Of a stretch of 54,297 bases of DNA, positions 15,519 through 24,723 are shown one piece after another. The position numbers and the translations under genes are program-made. Where the stretch lies: assembly GCA_023388635.1 (NCBI GenBank), contig JAEWFW010000007.1, positions 1-54,297 on the forward strand. The letters run 5' to 3'. This DNA comes from Bacillota bacterium. Lineage in GTDB: Bacteria; Bacillota; Bacilli; Desulfuribacillales; Desulfuribacillaceae. Each line of letters opens with the position of its first letter. Positions within the stretch are counted from its first letter, which is position 1. The notes under the pieces are model-generated. The model saw only the letters and a program-made list of their open reading frames with translations, did not search any database and had not been told where the DNA came from.

Positions 15519-17762
15519 CTACAAAATCTCTTTATTAAAATGTCCTCTTGTGTCTGTTTGCTGATCAAAGACAGCTTTACTCATTGAGCCATTTAATTTG
15601 CTTAAAGCCTTATTAATGGTTTTCACAACCTGCTCTTTTGATTCAACTGTGAAGTTTAATCTGAATGCCTCGATTCCTTTTATGCTTTGTAGCTCATCTA
15701 AAAGATTAAGCGTCTTCCCATTCAGGATCGTCGTTGTACAATCATCATGCGTTATGATCGGGAAGGTTCCGTGATCATCTTTTAACTCATAGCTCGAGCT
15801 TTTGCAGCTACCACATTGATTCATTTTTTTCAGCGGACAATATTTTGTAAACATCAAAGGAGCCTTGCCATATACGATCATTTCCAGTGCAGGATAGCCG
15901 TCATTTTGTTCATAATAGGCATTCATTAAATCTTCAATTTGTCTCTTATTCAATTCATAAGATAAGGTTACTCGTTTCGCACCTAATCTATATAATTCAT
16001 AGCAACTGGCAGAATTAACAACATTTAGCGAATAGTCCGTAACAAAAGGATTGGTTTTTCTGTAGTGATAAATTCCGCCATATCCTCCGATTAATAGCTG
16101 CCCTTCTTTTTCCATGTAATCATTCTGGTTTCTTCTAATAATGTTTTCAAAATAGATTTCCTTAATTCCACAGCTCACGCAAGCATCATACTGTTCCTTC
16201 GTCGTTACAGTAGCTGTAAGGTATGGTTTTTCAGGGGCAAAGCTTATTTTTTCTTTTGCTTTCAAAGCCTTAGTTCTTTTCTTTTGGCTGTTAAGCTTTA
16301 AATCATATAATCCCTGTACAATATCTCTTCTTGCTGCATTTAACAGTTTCGCTGGAATAAATACATTGCTTGCCTCAAAATCTACATTGTTAAGTTCGAA
16401 TATAGTATCATTTAATCTTGAAAATTGCTTTATTACCTGCTCTTTTGTTGTTGGATTATTAATTGCGACCCCTAGTATTTCCTCGCTTTCATATAAATAA
16501 TTAAAGCCTAAGCCCTCTGCATCTATGATAAGCTTTGAATCTGGAAATGCATACACTCTAAGATTTAGGTTAAAGCGCCTAAATTCTTTTTCCGTTGATG
16601 ATTCTAATTCTTTGTAATAGAAATAATTCTTCGTTATATATACTAAATCACCCTTGGACAACTTTTCTTTGATTTTGATATAGCAGACATCATCTGCTTT
16701 ATTGATTAAATTGCCATCTTTATTGTACAGTTTTACAACAGTTAAATTAACATCTTCATTGTTATGACTGATTCTGATGATATCGTTTTGATTTAAAGTA
16801 CGTGTAAGTGTTATTTCATACATGTCTTTGACAATCTTGCTGATTCTTCCAATTTCATAACCAAAGTTATTAGGTCTTACGATGTTGGTAATATCTTTCC
16901 TATCTTCGTGAAACAAATATCCTTTAGTAAATGTTCTGTTGAATGTTTTGTTCAGATTTTCCGTATCTTCTTCGGTTATTTTATTATCTAAGGCCATGCG
17001 GTATTTTGATACAGTATTAGCAACATACGCAGACTCTTTCATTCGACCTTCTATTTTTAAAGAATCAATTTCTTTTAAATCATTGATATAATCAATTGTG
17101 TTTAAGTCCTTAGTAGATAGAATATAGTTTTTTCCTATAGAAGTATCTGTTGTCTTATCAATTAGTTCATACTCCTTACGACATGAGCCAACACATCTTC
17201 CTCGATTTCCGCTTCGATAGCCGATTAATCCGGACATTAGACAGTTTCCGGAATATGATACACATAAAGCACCGTGAACAAAAATTTCTAAAGGTATTTT
17301 AGCTATTCTTCTTATCTCTTTTACTTTTTCAATCTCAACCTCACGGGACAGAACAACTCTTTTAGCACCAAGTTCTTTAAATAACAGAGTCCCGTCTAAA
17401 TCGTCTATTCCCATTTGAGTTGAGCAATGTGCTTCCATATCAAGAAAGTTTTTAACTATATAATCGAAGGCAGCCAAGTCCTGGACGATAATTCCATCAA
17501 CACCAATTTCATTTAATTCGTCCATCTGCTCTTTCATATCTTCAACTTCGTTTTCGAAAACGATAGTATTCATTGTTACATAGATTTTAACATTCCTCAG
17601 GTGCGCATACGTGACAGCCTCTTTTAACGATTCTAAATCAAAGTTAGATGAGTATGCACGTGCACCAAATTTTTGCATTCCTAAGTATATTGCATCACAA
17701 CCATTAGAAATTGCCGCCTTTAACGCTTCCATATTTCCTGCCGGAGCTAATAATTCAGTCAT
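15519..17762 (-). CDS. U32-family peptidase / rRNA hydroxylation-type protein
   Basis: This 747-residue protein starts MTELLAPAGNMEALKAAISN, the TIM-barrel start of U32 proteins. It contains the U32 signature IFVHGALCVSYSGNCLMSGL followed by GNRGRCVGSCRKEYE, with cysteines that fit an iron-sulfur or metal site. A second barrel-like region near the end includes YCPLKKMNQCGSC. Long U32 proteins include E. coli RlhA, which hydroxylates 23S rRNA C2501 with prephenate, so an RNA-modification role is as likely as proteolysis. ATG 17762 is preferred over 17774 because GGAGG lies five bases before it. Confidence 0.87.
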   Translation of the reverse strand: MTELLAPAGNMEALKAAISNGCDAIYLGMQKFGARAYSSNFDLESLKEAVTYAHLRNVKIYVTMNTIVFENEVEDMKEQMDELNEIGVDGIIVQDLAAFDYIVKNFLDMEAHCSTQMGIDDLDGTLLFKELGAKRVVLSREVEIEKVKEIRRIAKIPLEIFVHGALCVSYSGNCLMSGLIGYRSGNRGRCVGSCRKEYELIDKTTDTSIGKNYILSTKDLNTIDYINDLKEIDSLKIEGRMKESAYVANTVSKYRMALDNKITEEDTENLNKTFNRTFTKGYLFHEDRKDITNIVRPNNFGYEIGRISKIVKDMYEITLTRTLNQNDIIRISHNNEDVNLTVVKLYNKDGNLINKADDVCYIKIKEKLSKGDLVYITKNYFYYKELESSTEKEFRRFNLNLRVYAFPDSKLIIDAEGLGFNYLYESEEILGVAINNPTTKEQVIKQFSRLNDTIFELNNVDFEASNVFIPAKLLNAARRDIVQGLYDLKLNSQKKRTKALKAKEKISFAPEKPYLTATVTTKEQYDACVSCGIKEIYFENIIRRNQNDYMEKEGQLLIGGYGGIYHYRKTNPFVTDYSLNVVNSASCYELYRLGAKRVTLSYELNKRQIEDLMNAYYEQNDGYPALEMIVYGKAPLMFTKYCPLKKMNQCGSCKSSSYELKDDHGTFPIITHDDCTTTILNGKTLNLLDELQSIKGIEAFRLNFTVESKEQVVKTINKALSKLNGSMSKAVFDQQTDTRGHFNKEIL

Positions 17763-17931
17763 TTTTTCCTCCATACTACCGCTATTCTGCGCTAAGCGCT
17801 TCTACGGTTGCAAAATTCAAATTAAATCCTCTGTATAAGTGCCGCCCACGCCCAATCGTCTCCATGAAAATGCTTCGAAAGGTAGCACTCAGTCCCAGTT
17901 TCATCAGCACCACGCTTAACGTAAAAGCTTC

Positions 17932-19164
17932 TTAACGACCACAGCATCTTTTATATTTCTTACCGCTTCCACAAGGGCAAGGATCATTTCGGCCAATCTT
18001 TGTTCGGGTGACAAAATCAATCACTTTTGCCGTTGGGTGACCTGCCTGAAAGGGTTTCGTTGGCATCGGTTTTAGGAAATTCTTTTCTTTTTGTAACAGT
18101 TCATTTGGGGTATGACCCTTCAATACCCACTGGCGGATATTATTATATAAATCCATTATTTGCTCAGTCAGCACTTGCACAAATTGATAGGAGGGAAACT
18201 CTATCCAACTCTGCAAATACTGAATAATCAACGTAGGTTCTGAATCAGAATTGATCATATATATTATTTGTGATGCAATTTCATTTGTTTCCTGTTCCTC
18301 TAGATTATAATAATCCAAAAGAAAACGGATAAAACTGTTCATCTCCGGTGTTTTGTCAACATAATCGGGCATTCCGGCTTTTAGTAACTGCTTTCTCGTA
18401 AAGGGATAATAATCAACCGACTGACGCATTTTATGTTCTTCCATTATTTTTCTCGCATCAAAAACCCTATCATCTTTATACCCATAGGGCGTGCTACTTA
18501 CCTGCCCATAGAAATCACCGGCGAAAGAGAGCACTTCTATAAATTCCGTAAATTCGATTTTTTCACCGGTAAGCTTTTCAATTCTTTCTATGACGGTCCA
18601 TACTCCCATAACACCATAATAATATAGCAGACCTTGGGTTAATCCTATCCACTCGGTATTACGTAAGACAACACGTTCTAACTCACTACCATCTTCCTGA
18701 ACAAAAATATCAATCAATTCAGTAGGAATAAACAATACCTTTTTATCCTCATAAATTCCGCAAAAGACCATACCGTATTCTCCAAAGGCTTCTGCATTGG
18801 TTATCGGCATGCCTATATCCGGTATTACACCTGAGTTCCTGACGATTTTTTTGATAATATTATATCTACTTTTGTCCAAAGTATATAAGGCATTTCTGAA
18901 TTTCAATGGAATCAACTCAGTAAGCTTCGCCGCCAGCTCTGACTTTTTGAGAGAACTTACATTTTTAAAATTGAATTTTTTACGGATCTTATCCATCTGA
19001 TCTTTTGGCAGACCATCCAGAGTCGCACGAAGATCACATGGGACATCGATCTCCTTCCAGAGTCTCTTTTCTCTGCGGTCTTGCAACTGTTGTCCGTATG
19101 CTTTGACATTTTCCAGAGCATTTATAAGCGCCAATTCTGTTTTCTTATCAATGTTTTTATGCAT
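17932..19164 (-). CDS. SEC-C motif protein
   Basis: This 410-residue cytoplasmic protein has no membrane segment. The last 20 residues, IGRNDPCPCGSGKKYKRCCG, form a canonical SEC-C zinc-binding motif (CxCx8CC), as found at the end of SecA and many uncharacterised proteins. The region at about 60-85 (MDKIRKKFNFKNVSSLKKSE) resembles a SAP/Rho-N-like fold and could bind nucleic acid. The rest is unassigned. ATG 19164 follows a GAGGTGAGA site. It is convergent with nothing and lies upstream of the U32 gene, separated by 170 bases. Confidence 0.82.
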   Translation of the reverse strand: MHKNIDKKTELALINALENVKAYGQQLQDRREKRLWKEIDVPCDLRATLDGLPKDQMDKIRKKFNFKNVSSLKKSELAAKLTELIPLKFRNALYTLDKSRYNIIKKIVRNSGVIPDIGMPITNAEAFGEYGMVFCGIYEDKKVLFIPTELIDIFVQEDGSELERVVLRNTEWIGLTQGLLYYYGVMGVWTVIERIEKLTGEKIEFTEFIEVLSFAGDFYGQVSSTPYGYKDDRVFDARKIMEEHKMRQSVDYYPFTRKQLLKAGMPDYVDKTPEMNSFIRFLLDYYNLEEQETNEIASQIIYMINSDSEPTLIIQYLQSWIEFPSYQFVQVLTEQIMDLYNNIRQWVLKGHTPNELLQKEKNFLKPMPTKPFQAGHPTAKVIDFVTRTKIGRNDPCPCGSGKKYKRCCGR

Positions 19165-19210
19165 CTTTTCATCTCACCTCATTTAAAAAAGCACATCATT
19201 TCTTCCTCAA

Positions 19211-19531
19211 CTAACGAATCTTTCCAAATAGCTTTACCGTTTCTCTAAGTTTTTCACTAAAATCATCAAGATCGTTTACGACAATCACGCCATCCCTAAT
19301 GAGAGAAACAATGTCAAATATCATATTCGACTTGTTCATTTCAATACAAACGCCTGGTTTCTTCTTATCAATCTTAATTCTTTCTTCCAATTCCCAGAAC
19401 TTCGTTGATGCAGGTAAATCCCCACTTAAAAGTTCAATATATTCCTTGGCAAGTTTCTCCATATACGATTCCTGCCAGCCAACAATTTTATCTCTGTAAA
19501 GCTTCCAGTCTTTTTTAGAAGGTTCAATCAT
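19211..19531 (-). CDS. Conserved hypothetical protein, 106 residues
   Basis: This small soluble protein starts MIEPSKKDWKLYRDKIVGWQ and contains ELLSGDLPASTKFWELEERI, KPGVCIEMNKSN and IVSLIRDGVI. It matches, from memory, a widespread Bacillota family of about 105 residues often labelled multidrug transporter by error, since it has no membrane segments. Its function is unknown. ATG 19531 has AGGAGAG eight bases upstream. It sits 46 bases upstream of the SEC-C gene on the same strand and may be cotranscribed with it. Confidence 0.75.
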   Translation of the reverse strand: MIEPSKKDWKLYRDKIVGWQESYMEKLAKEYIELLSGDLPASTKFWELEERIKIDKKKPGVCIEMNKSNMIFDIVSLIRDGVIVVNDLDDFSEKLRETVKLFGKIR

Positions 19532-20092
19532 AGTTCCACTCTCCTAACTGTTTACTGCCACTGATTGCCTACAATCGGTTTTCACAATCCCTGAACAATA
19601 TCACTCACCTATTTTAACACATACACCATCTACGATTGTATATGTGTGCAAGAGTCTCACACCATCCAAGGATTTTATTCTTATCAACGTTGATATACTC
19701 CGTTGGTCTTTCGGCCCTGCCGTCATTTAATCATCACACGGGACATCCTGCCAGATAATGCTGCCCGATTGAAATTGAATTTCTACTTTACTATCAATGA
19801 TTTGGCACTGTACTTACCCTTGATATCCCTCGTAAGTAAGCATACACATTCTGTATGCCTTGTCTGGGTAAATATATCTACCGGTTTTTGCATATTTTTT
19901 GCTTTTATGAATAAATATTATGTCATCTGTTTTATCGCTTCAAGGGTTGGTTGAGTAGTTTGCTCTTAAGATTCTTGAATTTCATTATATAATACACTTA
20001 AAAAGCATTACCTTCAAAGTAATTATTCGATAAATTTTGAAAGGCACCGATACCATATATAGTATCGGTGATATGTTTCCTATTGTCTTAAA
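19532..20092. other. Gene-poor stretch
   Basis: I see no convincing gene here. The longest plus-strand open frame (19703-19954) has no ribosome site and atypical composition. It contains a short hairpin GCATAC/GTATGC (19840-19858) and a perfect CACCGATAC/GTATCGGTG hairpin (20045-20069), which may terminate the broken gene to its right. Confidence 0.5.
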
Positions 20093-20160
20093 ACTATTCA
20101 TTAGCAATTTCTTGCTCTAATAAAAAAACTAAGTTTCCTTCTTCATCCGGATCTATATAA
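20093..20160 (-). pseudogene. Gene tail cut by the IS3 element
   Basis: Outside the IS left end, the minus strand reads YIDPDEEGNLVFLLEQEIAN followed by E and TAG (20093-20095). It looks like the last 22 codons of a protein whose body is no longer adjacent. The other side of the IS is a DUF1905 gene, which is not obviously the same gene. The family is not recognised. Confidence 0.4.
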
Positions 20161-20221
20161 TGTGCACGCTTGTCAAGACACGAATTTGAAATTCTTAGTT
20201 ATGAACTCCCTTCCATAGATT

Positions 20222-21061
20222 TCAAGCGACTGCCTGATAGTTTGTGCCAAAATATATCTCTGCCGGTGTGCTGTATCCGTGGCTTTGATGCCCTCTTTCT
20301 TCATTGTAAGTCTTCATGTACTCTTTTGTGATCTGTTTTACTTCTATGACTGTTTCTGGGTTCATCAAATACAACCGTTCCCATTTGTACGAACGGAAAA
20401 ATCGTTCGATCGCTATGTTATCCGTTGCTCTTCCTTTCCCATCCATGCTGATTCGTGTTCTTTTTAGGCTTTTTATACTTTCAATGTACTCTATTGATGT
20501 GAATTGACTTCCCTGGTCACTATTTAGGATCTCTGGCGCCCCATAACGTCTTACTGCTTCTTTCACGACTCTTGTTACTATATCTGACTGTAGCGTGTTG
20601 CTAATCGTGTATCCCACGATGTATTTCGAATACCAGTCAATGATCGCTGCCATATACACAAAGCCACTCGGTGTGCCTATGTATGTAATATCAATGCTCC
20701 ACACTTGATTCGGACGCTCGATCACTAGATTCCTTAATAGATAGGGGTAGATTTTCGCCTTCTGGGCTCGTTTGCTAAGATTTGGACCAGGATAGAATGG
20801 ATAAATATCCATTTCTCTCATATATCGCTTTACGAGACGTCGTCCAATATCTGAAAAGCCTAGCTTCCGAAGTTCATTCATAATCCTTCTGGCACCATAT
20901 GACGGTTCTTTGTAATGGATTTTGTCAATGGCATTTTTGATCGCAATTTCATCGTTGGAAATTTTGACTTCTGCTGGTTTATAATACGCCGTGGAGCGCG
21001 CTAATCCAATCAATTGACATTGTCTTTTGATCGTCAATCTGGGATGTTTCCATTCAATCAA
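20222..21061 (-). CDS. IS3-family transposase orfB
   Basis: This 279-residue rve-type integrase has the HTH_21 region (EPSYGARRIMNELRKLGFSD) and a DDE triad: Asp in VWSIDITYI, Asp in LNSDQGSQFT, Glu in DNIAIERFFRSYKWE, followed by the end block YNEERGHQSHGYSTPAEIYF. ATG 21061 overlaps the orfA stop by four bases (ATGA). If the ribosome slips back one base on the A run at 21098-21106, the frame continues through AQSGFRDEEKKTLIEWKHP into orfB, giving the OrfAB fusion transposase typical of this family. Confidence 0.92.
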   Translation of the reverse strand: MIEWKHPRLTIKRQCQLIGLARSTAYYKPAEVKISNDEIAIKNAIDKIHYKEPSYGARRIMNELRKLGFSDIGRRLVKRYMREMDIYPFYPGPNLSKRAQKAKIYPYLLRNLVIERPNQVWSIDITYIGTPSGFVYMAAIIDWYSKYIVGYTISNTLQSDIVTRVVKEAVRRYGAPEILNSDQGSQFTSIEYIESIKSLKRTRISMDGKGRATDNIAIERFFRSYKWERLYLMNPETVIEVKQITKEYMKTYNEERGHQSHGYSTPAEIYFGTNYQAVA

Positions 21062-21378
21062 GGTTTTCTTTTCCTCATCTCGGAAACCTGACTGTGCTTT
21101 TTTTTTAGAAAATCCACATCCAGTGTTAATTCACCGATTTTTTGAACAAGGCGCTCCTTTTCCGCCTCATATTCTTGTTTGACTTTGTCGATTCCTTCGC
21201 CCTTTTTGTCAAATACGACAGCCATATTGGCGATGAAATCAGCCTTCCAACGGCTTAATACTGGCTGTGCAATTTCATATTTCTTTGCGATTTCGGCTAA
21301 TGTGCTTTCTTCTCGTAGAATTTCCAACACTATGACTGCTTTTTCTTCTGGGCTCCAATTCCTTCTTTTTCTGCTCAT
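21058..21378 (-). CDS. IS3-family transposase orfA
   Basis: This 106-residue HTH_Tnp_1 protein (NWSPEEKAVIVLEILREEST, then LAEIAKKYEIAQPVLSRWKA) is followed by a leucine-zipper-like helix (EAEKERLVQKIGELTLDVDF). It binds the IS ends and forms the N-terminal half of OrfAB. The sequence CTA AAA AAA AAG near its end is the probable slippery site. Its start faces the right end of the element. Confidence 0.9.
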   Translation of the reverse strand: MSRKRRNWSPEEKAVIVLEILREESTLAEIAKKYEIAQPVLSRWKADFIANMAVVFDKKGEGIDKVKQEYEAEKERLVQKIGELTLDVDFLKKKHSQVSEMRKRKP

Positions 21379-21399
21379 ACTTGTATCATAACTTATTTT

Positions 21400-21696
21400 T
21401 CAGTTTTTGTGTCCAACTACTTGTGTACAGTATATACGCTCCGTGAGTGTCACCTTTACCATATCTCCCGGTTGCTTGCCGATTTTCTCCCGTATATCCT
21501 TACGCACACCTATGATGTGGCAGGGCGTTCCCATTTTCACCACTTGACCGTCATATGGCTCGCCGTCAAAGGTGGCATGGACAGGAATGCGGCTCTTGCC
21601 AAACGTCGCTTTGACATCAAACGGTATTTCCACATATGCACCATTATGATCCGGTTCTCTAATGATTACAGCGTCAAATTCGTAAATTTTATTCAT
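21400..21696 (-). pseudogene. DUF1905-domain protein, 3' end replaced by IS sequence
   Basis: The protein starts MNKIYEFDAVIIREPDHNGA and runs through VHATFDGEPYDGQVVKMGTP and CHIIGVRKDIREKIGKQPGD, which is the complete DUF1905 fold (a small beta-barrel of unknown function, often fused to YdeI/OmdA domains). After VTLTERIY the frame enters the IS end and terminates at 21400 with ten foreign residues, CTQVVGHKN included. The loss is small, so the product may still fold. ATG 21696 overlaps the end of the upstream VOC gene by eight bases, so the two were cotranscribed. Confidence 0.75.
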
Positions 21697-21940
21697 GTTC
21701 TGCCTCTTGACGGTTTTCCCATAACTGCACCCGTTCTTCAAAACTTACCTCTCGATGAACCTCATGCAGCATCCATGTGTAACCAAATACGTCGGTGAAC
21801 ATCGAATTACTGACTCCATAGTCTTGCATTTCGGTAACCTCTACGCGCTCCACCTCAAAAATTCGTTCATACAAATCTAACGCTGCTAAACTATCGGTCA
21901 CAATAAAATCTATTTCTACACCAATTCTCAATTGAATCAC
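21689..21940 (-). pseudogene. VOC (glyoxalase/PhnB-like) protein with an internal deletion
   Basis: The 83 codons start VIQLRIGVEIDFIVTDSLAA and LDLYERIFEVERVEVTE, the first betaalphabeta unit of a VOC protein. They jump directly to DYGVSNSMFTDVFGYTWMLH and EVHREVSFEERVQLWE, the last unit. Intact relatives known to me have about 145 residues, so about 60 residues in the middle appear to be missing in frame. The start is GTG 21940 or, with better spacing to AGAGGTG, TTG 21931. It is translationally coupled to the DUF1905 gene. It is probably non-functional. Confidence 0.65.
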
Positions 21941-22016
21941 CTCTGCTTGGTATTTTAAATCCGTCCCATTATCCCCGTTATCTTAAATTCGATCAACCAT
22001 GCTTTTTACGCTTGAA

Positions 22017-22877
22017 TTATACCATGTTCTCAGAACGATCAACAAATCGTTGGCATATAGCTTCAATAACACGATCATAATCCAAAGGATGTAATTCATG
22101 TCCGGCGCCATCCAGTGGCAACAGGATTGCATTGGAAATTGTTTTCGCCAACATTTCACCATGTATATAAGGAATAACGACATCTTCCGTTCCATGGATC
22201 ACCAACGTCGGAACGGCAATTTCGGCAATTCGCCCAAGTTCATCTCCTGTAACTTGCGCATATGAGTGATTCATACGGCAGTCGAAATTATTAGAACGTT
22301 CTATATCAAGCCTGTTCATTTTTCGAATATGGTTTTCGTCATGCGGGCGCTTACTCTGATTCGTAATCCTCCATTGCTGTATAGCGACTTCTACGAGTCC
22401 ATCAGCATCCTTTGGTGGTTCCGATTTTGCCATTTGTTCAAAAAAAGTATTTACTTCATCTGAGGAATACGGCAAGTTTTCTGCACCATCTGCGAAGTAC
22501 ATAGAAGCAAGCAATACAATCCCGGCAACCCGTTCTGGGTGGCGAAGGGCGATCATCTGTGTCAACATTCCGCCCATTGACATCCCCATGATAATCGCCT
22601 TTTGAATTTTGTAAGCATCCATTACATGGACTGCATCATCAGCTAAGTCTTCAAAAGTATAGCCCGGTTGCCCCAAAGGATAATTGGTAGATTTCCCTGT
22701 ATCGCGGTTATCATAACGAATCACATAAAATCCTTTAGCGGCTAATCTTTCGCAAAATTCATTTTCCCACCATATCATGGAACTTGCTGCACCCATAATC
22801 AGTAATATAGCTGGATTGTGTTCCGAGCCGAAACTTTCAGTACAGATATTGACATCGTTAAATGATACAATTTTCAA
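22017..22877 (-). CDS. Alpha/beta hydrolase
   Basis: This 286-residue alpha/beta-hydrolase fold protein has the oxyanion segment AILLIMGAASSMIWW, the nucleophile elbow GMSMGGML (Ser about residue 99), the acid Asp in VIHGTEDVVIPY and the catalytic His in GAGHELHPLD. RYDNRDTGKSTNYPLGQPGY matches the aclacinomycin methylesterase RdmC-like group. The substrate is unknown, probably a small ester. The start is TTG 22877 with GAGGGATG upstream, since no ATG precedes the conserved start. It seems to be a stand-alone gene. Confidence 0.88.
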   Translation of the reverse strand: MKIVSFNDVNICTESFGSEHNPAILLIMGAASSMIWWENEFCERLAAKGFYVIRYDNRDTGKSTNYPLGQPGYTFEDLADDAVHVMDAYKIQKAIIMGMSMGGMLTQMIALRHPERVAGIVLLASMYFADGAENLPYSSDEVNTFFEQMAKSEPPKDADGLVEVAIQQWRITNQSKRPHDENHIRKMNRLDIERSNNFDCRMNHSYAQVTGDELGRIAEIAVPTLVIHGTEDVVIPYIHGEMLAKTISNAILLPLDGAGHELHPLDYDRVIEAICQRFVDRSENMV

Positions 22878-23046
22878 TGATTATCATCCCTCTCTGTTAA
22901 TCCTGGTTCACTTTATATCAATACTGCTTCCTATAAAATTTATTATATAGCGTGCTAACGCATTTATCATACTATTATCTGACATAATCGTCTATGCATT
23001 CTACACGGCTGTTATTTCTCATCTGCGCCTTATATAAATGATATCG

Positions 23047-23093
23047 CAAAAAAATAGCGGACTTTCACTTTTCATGGTGGAAGCCCGACAACT
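23047..23093 (-). terminator. Probable terminator downstream of the MACPF gene
   Basis: On the minus strand GGGCTTCCAC and GTGAAAGTCC form an imperfect stem followed by GCTATTTTTTT. It lies about 60 bases after the MACPF stop codon. Confidence 0.6.
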
Positions 23094-23151
23094 TTCTTAC
23101 ATTCTTTGATCCTTTTGAATAATTCCTCGATATATTTATTTACACAAATAC

Positions 23152-24723
23152 TTATAAATCCTTAATATTAACAACAATAGCGGAATCTGCATTCGCATCC
23201 ACGAAGAACAAAGTGCAGGCTGCAGAAGGTGGGGCAGGCATTAGACGACCGGCAAGGTACTTTCCTTCTGACGCCGGTTTGTTTTCCGGAATCCATTTGA
23301 ATTTATGCCCGCTACCGGACTTTTCCAATACAAATTTCTGACGGTTACTTATACTTCCTCCTGGCGTAGCTAAAACAAACAATTGGTTGAGGTCTCCACG
23401 AGATGTTACCCAATTCTCTATGGACTCGGGGACAAAGCTATTATAATGTACCGTCAAGTACCTAACGCCGTCACTGGCACGGAATGATACAGTTCCATCT
23501 GAATTTGTAATCATATCAAATTTATTAAGACCATTGACCGAATTAGAATATACTGATGCATACGTATTATGTTCGGCTCTCGGTAAAAATCCAATATATC
23601 CTGGAATATATTTATTTTCACGCATCCCGAATGCTAGAACACTGAGAGCGACCGGTTTCGGCGGAGTTAAAGGTTCCTGGATCTTGAAATACTCCGATAC
23701 AAATGTAAATCTCCCACGAGCAAAGTTAATGAAGTCATTCATAATTTCTTGTTGACGCTCGGGTTTTTCAGCAAGTTCCCAGATGGGCATATACGAGTAT
23801 ACTTTAGCCAACACTTGATTTTCATTGGCACGTATAGAATCAGCCCACGCCTTAAACGAAGCGCCAATTTCGCTGAAAGAATGCATTCCCGCTACAACTG
23901 ACACATTTCCCCCGTACGATTTTGCAGAAATCGTTGTATCACTGACAATTTTCTTCTGTTCGTTAGTCAGGCTGGTACTGGCGCTTGCCGATACGTAAGC
24001 GCACGCTACATCTACCGCTGCTTTGAACTGCGTGTTGGTGATGCTACTTTCCGAATTGTATATTCCATGGACCTCTATGCATCCTCCGATTGACGCCTCC
24101 GTGATAATATGTGTGCCATATGCACTAAATAACCGCGATGGTGCAATCGTAGGATTGTCTATATATTTCAAAATATCAGGTTTGACAATTTCCCGCATAG
24201 CTTCACCGAAAACGTAAGACGAATCCAGCATATGCTTCTGCGTTTCAACACTTGCTACGGCATTATAGAAGCGCGCATTGCTTGTGAGCTTGCTGCTATT
24301 GCCATATTTCGCCGAAATTTCTCCTGTAAAAAATGCCAGTGCAGCTCCTGTTTTTACCTTTGCTTCAATTTCAGTTGAGTGAAACACTTCCGCAAATTTT
24401 TCCGATACTTGTGAGGCGGTTACTGCCAAGTTCACACGATTGGTTTCTATGTAGTCATCACTTCGATATACATTCTTGATGAAAAGTGGTGATTTTGTAC
24501 ACTCGGAGTTTGGACCGGATGCTTCCAATACATTGATACACATACCGACATAAGTTGCGCTTCCATCTGGAAGCACCAGCGATATGCCGTCAAGCATGCT
24601 TTGTTCTAACGATGATTGTATGGCAGAGGTAAGTTCATTCTCCTTTTCTATAGCCTCTAAGAGCGAGTCCGTAGCTACAAACGGGCTTTCAATTACGACA
24701 TCTTTGATATCATGATTTGCCAT
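23152..24723 (-). CDS. MACPF (membrane attack complex/perforin) domain protein
   Basis: This 523-residue protein has no signal peptide and no permanent membrane helix. The MACPF signature is LFSAYGTHIITEASIGGCIE (about residues 197-216), flanked by Ser/Thr/Ala-rich amphipathic stretches (ACAYVSASASTSL, AKVKTGAALAFFTGEIS) that suit the transmembrane hairpins. The C-terminal part from about residue 360 has repeats such as YIGFLPRAEHNTYASVYSNS and GTVSFRASDGVRYLTVHYN, resembling a fascin- or lectin-like beta domain for target binding. ATG 24723 follows GAGGAGGG. It could be a pore-forming toxin or defence factor. It is isolated among mobile elements, suggesting transfer. Confidence 0.82.
   Translation of the reverse strand: MANHDIKDVVIESPFVATDSLLEAIEKENELTSAIQSSLEQSMLDGISLVLPDGSATYVGMCINVLEASGPNSECTKSPLFIKNVYRSDDYIETNRVNLAVTASQVSEKFAEVFHSTEIEAKVKTGAALAFFTGEISAKYGNSSKLTSNARFYNAVASVETQKHMLDSSYVFGEAMREIVKPDILKYIDNPTIAPSRLFSAYGTHIITEASIGGCIEVHGIYNSESSITNTQFKAAVDVACAYVSASASTSLTNEQKKIVSDTTISAKSYGGNVSVVAGMHSFSEIGASFKAWADSIRANENQVLAKVYSYMPIWELAEKPERQQEIMNDFINFARGRFTFVSEYFKIQEPLTPPKPVALSVLAFGMRENKYIPGYIGFLPRAEHNTYASVYSNSVNGLNKFDMITNSDGTVSFRASDGVRYLTVHYNSFVPESIENWVTSRGDLNQLFVLATPGGSISNRQKFVLEKSGSGHKFKWIPENKPASEGKYLAGRLMPAPPSAACTLFFVDANADSAIVVNIKDL

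Larger units (their letters stand above)
20161..21429 (-). mobile_element. IS3-family insertion sequence (1269 bp)
   Basis: The element has imperfect terminal inverted repeats: TGTGCACGCTTGTCAAGACA at the left end and, inverted, TGTACACAAGTAGTTGGACA at the right end. It encodes overlapping orfA and orfB with a nine-A run (21098-21106) at the end of orfA suited to -1 frameshifting. The flanks do not show a clear target duplication (TATAA on the left, GTATA on the right). Both ORFs look intact, so it may be active. Confidence 0.85.

Noticed and set aside
17828..17931. Open stretch reading FYVKRGADETGTECYLSKHF in the gap between the SEC-C and U32 genes
   Set aside because: It has no start or ribosome site and another frame is open as well. 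It may be a gene remnant but cannot be supported.
19703..19954. 83-codon plus-strand frame
   Set aside because: It lacks a ribosome site and has a non-coding-like composition.
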